DNA from: Paenibacillus sp. BK033
GTDB taxonomy: Bacteria; Bacillota; Bacilli; Paenibacillales; Paenibacillaceae
NCBI RefSeq assembly: GCF_004345425.1
Contig: NZ_SLVP01000019.1
Coordinates: 1-38,490 of the forward strand
Length of the DNA stretch: 38,490 bases
Direction: 5' to 3'
Position numbers and translations under genes: made by a program. Shown piece by piece: positions 1 through 8,800 of this stretch. Position 1 is the stretch's first letter. Each line of letters starts with the position of its first letter. The notes below the pieces were generated by a model that was not told the DNA's origin, did not search any database, and saw only the letters and a program-made list of their open reading frames with translations.

Positions 1-93
1 GCCTGCTCTCTTTCATGTGGACGACACCTCGGTTTTTTTGTGTTTATTATCTACCTGTTCTTAGAGGGTGTCCACTTTTTATTCTAGTTGCAG

Positions 94-318
94 GCGCATC
101 GTTAAGGGCAACTCCTCCGGCCGCTGTGGCGTCCTTAACGATGCCGCGCATCGTTAAGGCTTCTGCTCGAGCACGAATTACCTCCAAAAACGCCTTTTCC
201 TCATGGCTTTACGATACCGCGCATCGTTAAGCCGTTCGTTATCTCCCGTTTTTAGTCCTTAACGATGCCGCGCATCGTTAAGGACCTTGCTCGAGCACGA
301 AGTACCTCACACGCCTTC
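94..318. repeat. Cluster of palindromic repeats upstream of the xylanase gene
   Basis: Two identical 27-base palindromes lie at 133-159 and 257-283, each with 12-base arms (CCTTAACGATGC and its complement) around CGC. A diverged copy is at 205-233 and a half copy (GCGCATCGTTAAGG) at 94-107. Both perfect copies are followed by the palindrome TGCTCGAGCA plus a related tail (CGAA, TACCTC, ACGCCTT), so the repeat unit is longer than the hairpin and recurs at about 124 bases. No coding frame here looks real. The copies could be REP-like elements, remnants of a small non-autonomous mobile element, or protein-binding sites; the sequence does not decide. Confidence 0.75.
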
Positions 319-451
319 ACTCATTGCTTATGTGTCCGACTACCTCCCCAACTTCAACTGCTCTGCCCCGCGGCCCCCTTTTTTACACGAAATGTTAAAT
401 AAGTACAGTAAGTCATTTAGTTCTTATAGTAACTCCAAGTTTAATAAAAGC

Positions 452-476
452 TATAATCTCTCTAGGAAAGGAGGGG
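452..476 (+). promoter_or_regulatory. Xylanase promoter -10 box and STAB-SD-like leader element
   Basis: A perfect TATAAT lies at 452-457; no good -35 is seen 16-18 bases upstream. Transcription would start near 464. At 466-476, essentially at the predicted 5' end, is GAAAGGAGGGG, a near-perfect anti-16S match far upstream of the gene's own ribosome site. It resembles the GAAAGGAGG mRNA-stabilising STAB-SD of the cry3A leader in Bacillus thuringiensis. It could instead serve a short leader peptide starting at TTG 488. Confidence 0.5.
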
Positions 477-493
477 CCACTACAACGTTGTTT

Positions 494-507
494 TGTAAGC
501 GCTTAAT
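494..507 (+). promoter_or_regulatory. cre box (CcpA site) in the xylanase leader
   Basis: TGTAAGCGCTTAAT matches the cre consensus TGNAANCGNTNNCA at every defined base except the last two. It sits about 30 bases downstream of the predicted transcription start, where bound CcpA would block elongation. Glucose repression of the xylanase is inferred. Confidence 0.7.
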
Positions 508-537
508 AAAAATTCTTTTCGAAGGGGAATGCAATAC

Positions 538-3500
538 ATGATGAGTAGATCCTTGAAAAAGTTCGTCTCGATCCTGCTCGCGGCAGCCCTGCTGATTCCG
601 ATTGGCAGACTGGCACCGGTTGCGGAAGCTGCGGCAACGGAAACGACCGTTTATCATGAAGATTTTGCCGGCGGAGCAGGCATTGCCGCACAATCCGGCA
701 GCGCCAGCTTGACTCCGGTCACAGGCAAGGTCTTTGCCGGCAATGATGATGGAAGCGCTTTATCCGTAACAAACCGTACGAATGATTACGACGCGGCTGA
801 CTTCAGCTATGCCGATCTCGGCCTCGAGAACGGTAAAACCTATACCGTCACCGTACAAGGCTATGTGGATGCGGACGCAACCATTCCTGCCGCTGCGCAG
901 GCTTATCTGCAGACCATCAGCAGCTACGGCGTTGTAGCAAGCGCCGATTACGTGGCCGGAGCAGCCTTCACCTTAACCAACTCCTTTACGGTGGATACCA
1001 GCAAAGATACCAAGCTGCGCGTTCAATCGAACGCAAGTGGCAAAACCGTTCCTTTCTACATTGGAGACATTCTCATCACGACCCCGCAAACCACAACGAC
1101 AACAACGATTTATCATGAAGACTTTGCTAACGGCAAAGGAATCGCCGCGCAATCCGGCGGCGCCAGCCTGACGCCCGTAACCGGCAAAGCATTTGAAGGC
1201 AACGAGGATGGTAACGCATTGACCGTCACCAACCGCGCGAATGATTATGACGCGGCTGACTTCAGCTATGCCGATCTCGGCCTCGAGAATGGCAAGACCT
1301 ATACCGTCACCGTAAAAGGCTATGTGGATGCGGATACAACCATCCCTGCCGGCGCGCAGGCGTATCTGCAGACCATCAGCAGCTACGGCGTTGTTGCCAG
1401 CGCCGATTACGCGGCCGGAGCTGCTTTCACCTTATCGAACTCCTTTACGGTGGATACCAGCAAAGATACCAAGCTGCGCGTTCAATCGAACGCAGCAGGC
1501 AAAAACGTTCCGTTCTACATCGGAGATATCTTGATCACCGAGACCGTAAGCTCGGGCGGCGGACAAGAAGAGCCTCCTAGACCGCCAGCCTTGCCTTTCA
1601 ATACCCTTACGTTTGAGGATCAAACAACCGGGGGCTTTACGGGCCGTGCAGGTACCGAGACTCTGACGGTTACGAACGAAGCTAACCATACGGCAGACGG
1701 TTCTTACTCTCTCAAGGTAGAAGGCAGAACAACAAGCTGGCATGGCCCATCCTTGCGCGTTGAGCAATACGTCAATAAAGGCTATGAATATAAAGTAACC
1801 GCTTGGGTGAAGCTGCTGTCTCCCGAAACCAGCACCAAGCTCGAGCTTGCCTCCCAGGTGGGAGACGGCGGAAGCGCCAACTACCCAAGTCTGGCAAGCA
1901 AAACGATTACCGCAGCCGACGGCTGGGTTCAGCTGCAAGGCACTTACCGCTATAACAGCGTAGGCGGCGAATATCTGACCATCTATGTGCAAAGCTCCAA
2001 TGCAACAGCGTCCTACTATATCGACGATATCAGCTTTGAGAGCACGGGCTCCGGTCCTGTCGGCATCCAGAAGGACCTAGCCCCACTCAAAGACGTATAC
2101 AAGAACGACTTCCTGATCGGCAACGCGATCTCCGCCGAAGATCTGGAAGGAACGCGTCTTGAGCTGCTGAAAATGCATCATGACGTCGTAACCGCGGGCA
2201 ACGCGATGAAGCCGGATGCCCTGCAGCCAACGAAGGGCAACTTTACCTTCACGGCAGCAGACGCCATGGTCAACAAAGTACTAGCGGAAGGCATGAAAAT
2301 GCACGGTCACGTCCTCGTCTGGCACCAGCAGTCGCCAGCATGGTTAAATACGACAACCGATTCCTCGAACAACACGGTACCCCTCGGACGCGATGAGGCG
2401 TTGGTTAACCTGAGAACGCATATTCAGACCGTTATGGAGCATTTCGGCAACAAGGTTATCTCGTGGGATGTTGTCAACGAAGCGATGAACGACAATCCGT
2501 CCAATCCGACGAACTATAAGGCTTCGCTGCGTCAGACTCCTTGGTATCAGGCCATCGGGCCGGACTACGTGGAGCAGGCGTTCCTCGCCGCAAGAGAAGT
2601 GCTTGACGAAAATCCTAGCTGGAACATCAAGCTGTATTACAACGATTACAACGAAGACAACCAGAATAAAGCGACAGCCATCTACAACATGGTGAAAGAT
2701 ATTAACGACCGCTACGCAGCTGCCCACAACGGCAAGCTTCTGATCGACGGCGTTGGGATGCAGGGCCATTACAATATCAACACAAATCCGGAAAACGTAA
2801 AGCTGTCGCTGGAGAAATTTATTTCTCTTGGCGTTGAAGTCAGCGTAAGCGAGCTTGACGTTACGGCCGGCAATAACTACACCCTTCCTGAAAATCTGGC
2901 TGTCGGGCAAGCTTATCTGTACGCCCAGTTGTTCAAGCTCTATCAGGAGCATGCGGATCATATCGCACGCGTAACATTCTGGGGCATGGACGATAACACA
3001 AGCTGGAGAGCCGAGAACAACCCGCTCCTGTTCGATAAGAACCTGCAGGCTAAACCGGCCTACTACGGCGTTATCGATCCGGATAAATACATGGAAGAAC
3101 ATGCGCCAGAGTCCAAAGATGCCAACCAGGCTGAAGCTCAATACGGTACGCCGGTTATTGACGGCACCGTAGACTCCGTATGGAACAGCGCACAGACTAT
3201 TCCGGTTAACCGTTACCAAATGGCTTGGCAGGGAGCAAGCGGTACGGCTAAAGCGCTGTGGGACGATCAGTACCTGTATGTACTTGTACAGGTCAGCGAC
3301 ACTCAGCTCAACAAGGCTAACGCCAATGCATGGGAACAGGATTCCGTTGAGGTCTTCCTGGACCAAAACAATGGAAAAACAACCTTCTACCAAAGCGATG
3401 ACGGGCAATACCGGGTTAATTTCGACAACGAGACTTCCTTTAGTCCCGCTGGCATTGCAGCGGGCTTCGAGTCTCAAACCAAGAAAACGGCTAACAGCTA

Positions 3501-4914
3501 TACCGTTGAGCTGAAAATCCCGCTCACGGCCGTAACGCCTGCCAATCAGAAAAAGCTTGGCTTTGACGTACAAATCAATGACGCAACGGACGGAGCGCGC
3601 ACCAGCGTTGCTGCTTGGAACGATACGACCGGCAACGGCTACCAGGATACTTCGGTATACGGCGAGCTTACGCTCACTGGCAAAAGCACAGGCGGAACCG
3701 GCAATGTCGGTACCACCGTACCGCAAACTGGCAATGTGGTGAAGAATCCGGATGGCTCCACAACGCTGAAGCCTGAGGTCAAAACCACTAACGGCAATGC
3801 CGTTGGCACGGTTACCGGCGACGATCTGAAAAAAGCGCTCGAGCAAGCCACTCCGGCAGCAGGCGGCAAGAAGCAAGTCATCATTGACGTGCCGCTGCAG
3901 GCTAATGCCGCTACGTATGCCGTCCAACTGCCGACGCAAAGCTTAAAGAGTCAAGACGGCTACCAGCTGACGGCGAAAATCGCCAACGCTTTTATTCAAG
4001 TCCCAAGCAATATGCTGGCGAATACGAACGTGACGACGGATCAAGTATCCATTCGGGTAGCGAAAGCATCTCTGGATAACGTTGATGCCGCTACTCGCGA
4101 GCTGATCGGCAGCCGTCCGGTTATCGATCTGAGCCTTGTTGCAGGCGGCAATGTGATTGCATGGAACAACCCAACTGCGCCTGTAACGGTTGCTGTTCCT
4201 TATGCGCCAACCGCGGAAGAGCTCAAGCATCCGGAGCATATCGTGATCTGGTATATCGATGGCAACGGCAAGGCAACTCCGGTTCCTAACAGCCGCTATG
4301 ACGCAGCGCTTGGAGCCGTCGTTTTCCAAACGACGCATTTCAGCACTTATGCAGCCGTATCCGTCTTCACAACGTTTGGAGATCTGGCAAAAGTACCTTG
4401 GGCCAAAGAAGCGATTGACGCTATGGCCTCCCGCGGCGTGATCAAAGGCACCGGAGAGAACACCTTCTCCCCTGCGGCTTCGATTAAGCGGGCTGACTTT
4501 ATCGCTCTTCTAGTAAGAGCGCTTGAGCTCCATGGTACCGGAACCACGAATGCCGCCATGTTCAGCGATGTACCGGCAAACGCTTATTACTATAATGAAC
4601 TGGCTGTTGCGAAGCAGCTTGGCATCGCGACCGGCTTTGAAGACAACACCTTCAAACCGGACAGCAGTATCTCCCGTCAAGACATGATGGTGCTGACTAC
4701 GCGCGCACTTGCCGTAATCGGCAAGCAGCTGCCGGCTGGCGGTTCCCTGAACGCATTCTCCGACGCAGCAAGCGTTGCGGGCTATGCGCAAGACAGCGTA
4801 GCAGCGCTTGTAAAAGCCGGCGTTGTTCAAGGCAGCGGCAGCAAGCTTGCTCCGCAAGACCAGCTGACACGCGCGGAAGCAGCCGTTATTCTGTACCGCA
4901 TCTGGAAGCTGTAA
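538..4914 (+). CDS. xynA: Modular cell-surface endo-1,4-beta-xylanase (CBM22-like x3, GH10, CBM9, SLH x3)
   Basis: Secreted, wall-anchored GH10 xylanase that cuts the beta-1,4-xylose backbone outside the cell. Numbering from ATG 538: signal peptide about 1-31 ending in AEAA; two nearly identical CBM22/CBM4_9-like modules about 38-182 and 191-335; a third CBM22-like module about 354-501; GH10 catalytic domain about 512-850. The acid/base is E648 in WDVVNEAM and the nucleophile E772 in VSVSELDV. A CBM9-like module follows at about 865-1043, then an unassigned region at about 1050-1275, then three SLH repeats to the end that should bind pyruvylated wall polymer. The ORF also offers ATG 529, but the GAAGGGG at 521-527 is too close to it; ATG 538 or 541 fits better. 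Size and order match the large XynA1-type xylanases of Paenibacillus. Confidence 0.95.
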   Translation: MMSRSLKKFVSILLAAALLIPIGRLAPVAEAAATETTVYHEDFAGGAGIAAQSGSASLTPVTGKVFAGNDDGSALSVTNRTNDYDAADFSYADLGLENGKTYTVTVQGYVDADATIPAAAQAYLQTISSYGVVASADYVAGAAFTLTNSFTVDTSKDTKLRVQSNASGKTVPFYIGDILITTPQTTTTTTIYHEDFANGKGIAAQSGGASLTPVTGKAFEGNEDGNALTVTNRANDYDAADFSYADLGLENGKTYTVTVKGYVDADTTIPAGAQAYLQTISSYGVVASADYAAGAAFTLSNSFTVDTSKDTKLRVQSNAAGKNVPFYIGDILITETVSSGGGQEEPPRPPALPFNTLTFEDQTTGGFTGRAGTETLTVTNEANHTADGSYSLKVEGRTTSWHGPSLRVEQYVNKGYEYKVTAWVKLLSPETSTKLELASQVGDGGSANYPSLASKTITAADGWVQLQGTYRYNSVGGEYLTIYVQSSNATASYYIDDISFESTGSGPVGIQKDLAPLKDVYKNDFLIGNAISAEDLEGTRLELLKMHHDVVTAGNAMKPDALQPTKGNFTFTAADAMVNKVLAEGMKMHGHVLVWHQQSPAWLNTTTDSSNNTVPLGRDEALVNLRTHIQTVMEHFGNKVISWDVVNEAMNDNPSNPTNYKASLRQTPWYQAIGPDYVEQAFLAAREVLDENPSWNIKLYYNDYNEDNQNKATAIYNMVKDINDRYAAAHNGKLLIDGVGMQGHYNINTNPENVKLSLEKFISLGVEVSVSELDVTAGNNYTLPENLAVGQAYLYAQLFKLYQEHADHIARVTFWGMDDNTSWRAENNPLLFDKNLQAKPAYYGVIDPDKYMEEHAPESKDANQAEAQYGTPVIDGTVDSVWNSAQTIPVNRYQMAWQGASGTAKALWDDQYLYVLVQVSDTQLNKANANAWEQDSVEVFLDQNNGKTTFYQSDDGQYRVNFDNETSFSPAGIAAGFESQTKKTANSYTVELKIPLTAVTPANQKKLGFDVQINDATDGARTSVAAWNDTTGNGYQDTSVYGELTLTGKSTGGTGNVGTTVPQTGNVVKNPDGSTTLKPEVKTTNGNAVGTVTGDDLKKALEQATPAAGGKKQVIIDVPLQANAATYAVQLPTQSLKSQDGYQLTAKIANAFIQVPSNMLANTNVTTDQVSIRVAKASLDNVDAATRELIGSRPVIDLSLVAGGNVIAWNNPTAPVTVAVPYAPTAEELKHPEHIVIWYIDGNGKATPVPNSRYDAALGAVVFQTTHFSTYAAVSVFTTFGDLAKVPWAKEAIDAMASRGVIKGTGENTFSPAASIKRADFIALLVRALELHGTGTTNAAMFSDVPANAYYYNELAVAKQLGIATGFEDNTFKPDSSISRQDMMVLTTRALAVIGKQLPAGGSLNAFSDAASVAGYAQDSVAALVKAGVVQGSGSKLAPQDQLTRAEAAVILYRIWKL
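652..1539 (+). repeat. Tandem duplication of a carbohydrate-binding module
   Basis: Two in-frame copies with a period of 459 bases (153 residues), starting at the codons of YHEDFA (652) and YHEDFA (1111). DNA identity is very high, with uninterrupted identical stretches such as the roughly 54 bases beginning TCCTTTACGGTGGATACC at 984 and 1443. The third module (about 1597-2040) is clearly diverged, so only the first two are a recent duplication or are kept alike by gene conversion. Confidence 0.9.
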
Positions 4915-4935
4915 GAAAAAATAGGAATAAAAGTC

Positions 4936-4970
4936 GAAGGAGGAGGCAAACTGCCCCCTCCTTCTTTATT
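4936..4970. terminator. Bidirectional intrinsic terminator after the xylanase
   Basis: GAAGGAGG(A)GGC pairs with GCC(C)CCTCCTTC around AAACT, followed by TTTATTTT on the plus strand; the opposite strand reads into CGACTTTTATT. It lies between convergent genes and probably serves both. Confidence 0.8.
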
Positions 4971-4971
4971 T

Positions 4972-5726
4972 TCAGACAGCTCTAAATTGAAAATCCCCCA
5001 AGGCAAAAATACCTTCGGGAGAATAGGTCACTTTCGCTTCTACCTCGCCAATATACTGGGGTTCTGCAACACCCTCTATTACCAGACCTACAGCTACGAC
5101 TATTTTTAGTCCTTGTTCTACGGCTTCAAAACGTACAATTCCGCCATAACCAAGCTGGTTACCAATTTTCTCTTCTCCATAATCCTTTTGATAAGCACCT
5201 AGATTTACTTCATACGTTTGACCATCAAGGGCAATCTGTCCAATTAATTCATTGTTTTTTATGGATTTTTTGAATTGAATTGCCTTTGCAAGTTTTCTCT
5301 TGTAGTCTTCCTGCGCAAAGATGTAGTCCAGCAGTTCTTGACCTGCGTGTACTCCCGTAGATTGATATTCAACAACATGAAGCTCATAAAGGCTAATGCC
5401 CGTTCCCGACCCGACATTAAGAATAACAGCAAGCTCTTCTTTTCCATCCTCGTCAAAATCATATACCTTTAGCTCTGTCTTGGCGTTGTAGGAATCCAAC
5501 TCATCTCATGCTCATTATCCTCTATTTGCAGCCTTACCGTGTCATTTGTTCCAGCATACAGAAAAATATGGTGCTCAGGCAGCGATGCCAGCGGAGCTCC
5601 AGCTTTCTCATCTGCTGCTGAAGAAGAATAAGCGGCTTCCTTTTCAAATGAACAGCCTGTAAATAATAATGAAGCCGTCGCTAACCCCATAAGGAGTTGG
5701 CATGCGCTAGTTTTACGTTTCAGCAA
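4972..5726 (-). pseudogene. Frameshifted lipoprotein gene, two overlapping pieces
   Basis: The 5' piece starts at TTG 5726 (GAGGG nine bases upstream) and has a lipoprotein signal with lipobox LFTGC (Cys about residue 25). It runs through IFLYAGTND and NEHEMSW to a stop near 5469. The 3' piece, in another frame, contains YDFDEDGKEELAVI, an acidic repeat-like motif as seen in secreted Bacillales lipoproteins, and ends at 4972. Its only start is a TTG near 5499 without a ribosome site, and an in-frame TGA lies just upstream. The pieces overlap by about 30 bases and together would give a normal lipoprotein of roughly 245-250 residues. One net frameshift near 5490-5520 explains the layout. No slippery heptamer is visible, so a real mutation or a sequencing error is more likely than programmed frameshifting. 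Function unknown. Confidence 0.75.
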
Positions 5727-5828
5727 AATCGGATTCCCTCGTCTCTGTTCGTATTCTTTGCAATTACTCTCTATTAGACTTCCGAATAGATCCAAAAGTT
5801 CCCTCTATTTGGCATTTATTTGTTTGGA

Positions 5829-5872
5829 CAAAAAAAGAAAGAAGGAGGGGTATGTTACTCCTCTTTCTTCCT
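5829..5872 (-). terminator. Intrinsic terminator after the mannanase gene
   Basis: On the minus strand an A/G-rich arm (AAGAAAGAGGAG) pairs imperfectly with CTCCTTCTTTC and is followed by TTTTTTTG. It sits 13 bases past the mannanase stop codon. Confidence 0.7.
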
Positions 5873-5884
5873 TTACTCAGTCTA

Positions 5885-8800
5885 TTATTTCTCCCAACCC
5901 GCAATCAGAGCTTCCGCATCGACATTTAATACGGCTTTGGCTGGCGCTTTCAGGTCGCCGCTTTTCGCCTTATCCAGCTGCTTCATGAAGTCCTGCATCT
6001 GCTTGATCGCCTGATCGCGATGTCCTTTGTCCAGGTGATGCTGCGCCTGCTTCAGACTCGCCGAAAGCTGGGATGCCAGAGACTTGCCGACCTCACCCGA
6101 GGCCTTGTACCGGTCAACCAGCTTGCTCATGCTTCCGGTACTCGTCTTCACCTGAATGCGAACCGTCTTCTGCAGCTTGTTCCCTGCAGCATCCTCGACG
6201 GCTATAACAACCGCCTTCGCTCCCAAATGACCGGCGAGCTCAATGCTAAGCTTGGTTCCGTCATACGTTTTGCCGTCAAAAGCAAGACTGGCCGAACGGA
6301 TCGCCGTCTTGCCGTCCCCGGCCTGAAAGCTCAAGAAAGCATCATCCTCAAGCACGGCTCCTTCCTCAAGCTTCGATCCGTTAGCTGTCAGAGAATAGAC
6401 TGGCACCGCCGGGATCTCCACCGTAATACCCGCCGACACGTTACCGGACTTATCGGCGGCACTGATCACCAGCGTATAGCTTTGGTCCGCTTCGATTCCG
6501 CTTAGCACAGCCGACTGAACGCCACGTTTCACTTCCGCAGCTTCACCAACTTGCTGGCCACTCTGAAGCAACGTAAGCCGCACGACATCTCCGTCCAGCG
6601 CATAAGGTCCGTCCCATTGCACGGCCAGCTTGCTATTGTCGCGCGTGAATTGGACATTCTCGACCTCTCCCGGCGGAACCCCGTCATCAACCGGATCTGG
6701 CGGCAGGGTTGGCGCGGTAAAGACGGAGGAGGCGCCAAAGGTAAACTTGTCGAAGTTGTACAGCCAGTCATTCCCCTTGAACAAAAGGTAGACCAGATGC
6801 TTGCCCGTAACCGGAGCCGCAGCCTTAATCGTTCCGTCAAACACCTGGAACGTCTGCCATCCGCCCGTGCCGCTTACCTCAGCTGTAGCAATGACAGGCC
6901 CGTTAATGCCGTCAATTCTGGCCTCAATGGTTCCGCCGCTTGTTGCGCTTGCCGCCTGAACGTGGAACTGCGTTGGGCCGGCATCGCCAAAATCAACATA
7001 ATTGTACATCGCGTATGGATTATTCGGGCCGTATACGCCAGCCAGATAAGTCTGGTTGCCGCCGTTTTCCGTACCCACGTTGACGCTGTTCGTGAAATTT
7101 TCAGCCTCCAGCTTGCCGTAGGCATCTCTAGCCGTGCCTTTGATCTGCGAGAAGGTGAACCAATCTAGGTTGCAAGGATAGTCGCTGCCATCCGCCCCAT
7201 GGAAAATAAGGTACACATCGTGAACGCCAACAGCCAGCGAATCATCGATGATGGAGGTTACGTCCACCCAATTATTCCAGCTGCCCATGGCAGGAACCTC
7301 GATCATGCCGGCCGTCGGACCGTCAAGGCTGTCCAGCTTCACTTCAATGGATCCGCCTTTATTGCCGCTCGCGACATGTACCGTAACGCCGGCGGCTCCC
7401 GAGCCAAAATCAATGTCCTTATAAGACGCGTAAGCATTATTATGAATGCCGTCCGCAAATTGTCCGGAGGAATTAACGCTGAGTCCGTCGCTGCTCGCAA
7501 AATTCTCGGCCTGCAATTTCGCGTAAGCATCCGTCTTCGTTGGATCGGTCTTCGTAAACTTGAACCAGTTCAGGTTAAACAGATACGAGTCATTGGTTTT
7601 CTTAAACAACAGATACACATCGTGTTTGCCGGTCACATGGCTCGTATTCCCCTGGTCATCCTTCAGCAGCGTAACGGCGTCCATAAAGTTATTCCAGCCT
7701 CCGGTGCCCTCGACGTTCAAGGTTCCTGCCTTCGGACCGTCCAAAGCATCCAGCCTAACCTCGATCTGACCGCCGCCCGTGCCGCTTGATGCCCGCGCAA
7801 TGAAACCGCTTGCACCTTGTCCCGAGCCAAAATCCACGTTTTTGTAAGCCGCATAATAGCCGTCCTGAATACCGCCTAATTGCAGCGAGCCTTCGATGCT
7901 GCCCTCCATGCCCGGCCCGTTTACGATATTGAAGCTTTCCGCCTCGACCTTGTTATACGGATTTTTAACGGCATACTCCAGGTGCTCCGCATCCTGCGGC
8001 TCCAAAGAGGTCAGCGCTTGCACGGCCGCTGCCGAGCTCCACGACTCGAAGGTACCGGATAACTGCTGGCCCGCCCAGTTGCTGTCGACCAGATTGGCCG
8101 CATTGCGATTGTTCCACGCCATATCCGTATTAAACGCCAGCCACTCGTTATAGCCTTCCGCGAAGGTCTTGTACTTGCTCTCGCTGCTGGCATTCACTGC
8201 CTTCTGCAGGTAGCCGAGGTTACGGACGAGAATGGTCTTGCCGCCCTTCAAGTCTCCGTTGGGACCTTCGTAACGCAGCAGTCCGTTCGAATCCACCAGC
8301 TGCTCCTTGGTAAAGGTTGCCCCCTTGAGCGCATCGTCCAAATAAACCTCGTCTCCCGTAATCTGATAGAGACCCACGGCCGCCCCGATAAACGTGCCCT
8401 GATTATAGTGAGTCGCGCCTTGGATCGGGCCGTTTTGCGTTTCAATCCGGTCGAATACTTTGCCGTTGCCGTCCGTGAGCATCGTTTTGCCCCAACGGTA
8501 GATCTTTGAAGCGGCATCCAGGTAGTCGGCATTCCCGGTCGCGTTATACAGGAATACCGCGGCTTCGGCAGCCGGGAAGTTTATGCAGGCGTTTTTCGTC
8601 GTGCGGTCATCGCTCTTCCACCAAATGCCGCCGCCCGCAAATTCATCATCCCATTGCGTATCATAGACGTAATTAAAGTAATATTCCGCCCGTTCGAGGT
8701 ACTTCGCATCATTCGTAATCTGGTAGGCTCTTGTGCTCGCCATCGCCCACCACATAATGTCGTCGTTAAACGTATTATTCGTCCAGTCCTGGCCATACTT

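Noticed and set aside
94..283. CRISPR-like array
   Set aside because: Only two perfect copies, irregular spacing, related rather than unique sequence between copies, and no cas genes.
15..541. Two short plus-strand open frames in the repeat region
   Set aside because: They run through the palindromic repeats and promoter and have no plausible start sites; only the last 17 codons are considered as a leader peptide.
2344..3939. 531-residue open frame antisense to the xylanase
   Set aside because: It mirrors the high-GC codon pattern of the real gene, has no domain, no ribosome site and low-complexity composition.
5469..5520. Programmed ribosomal frameshift in the lipoprotein gene
   Set aside because: No slippery heptamer, stimulatory hairpin or internal SD was seen in the overlap; a mutation or sequencing error is simpler.
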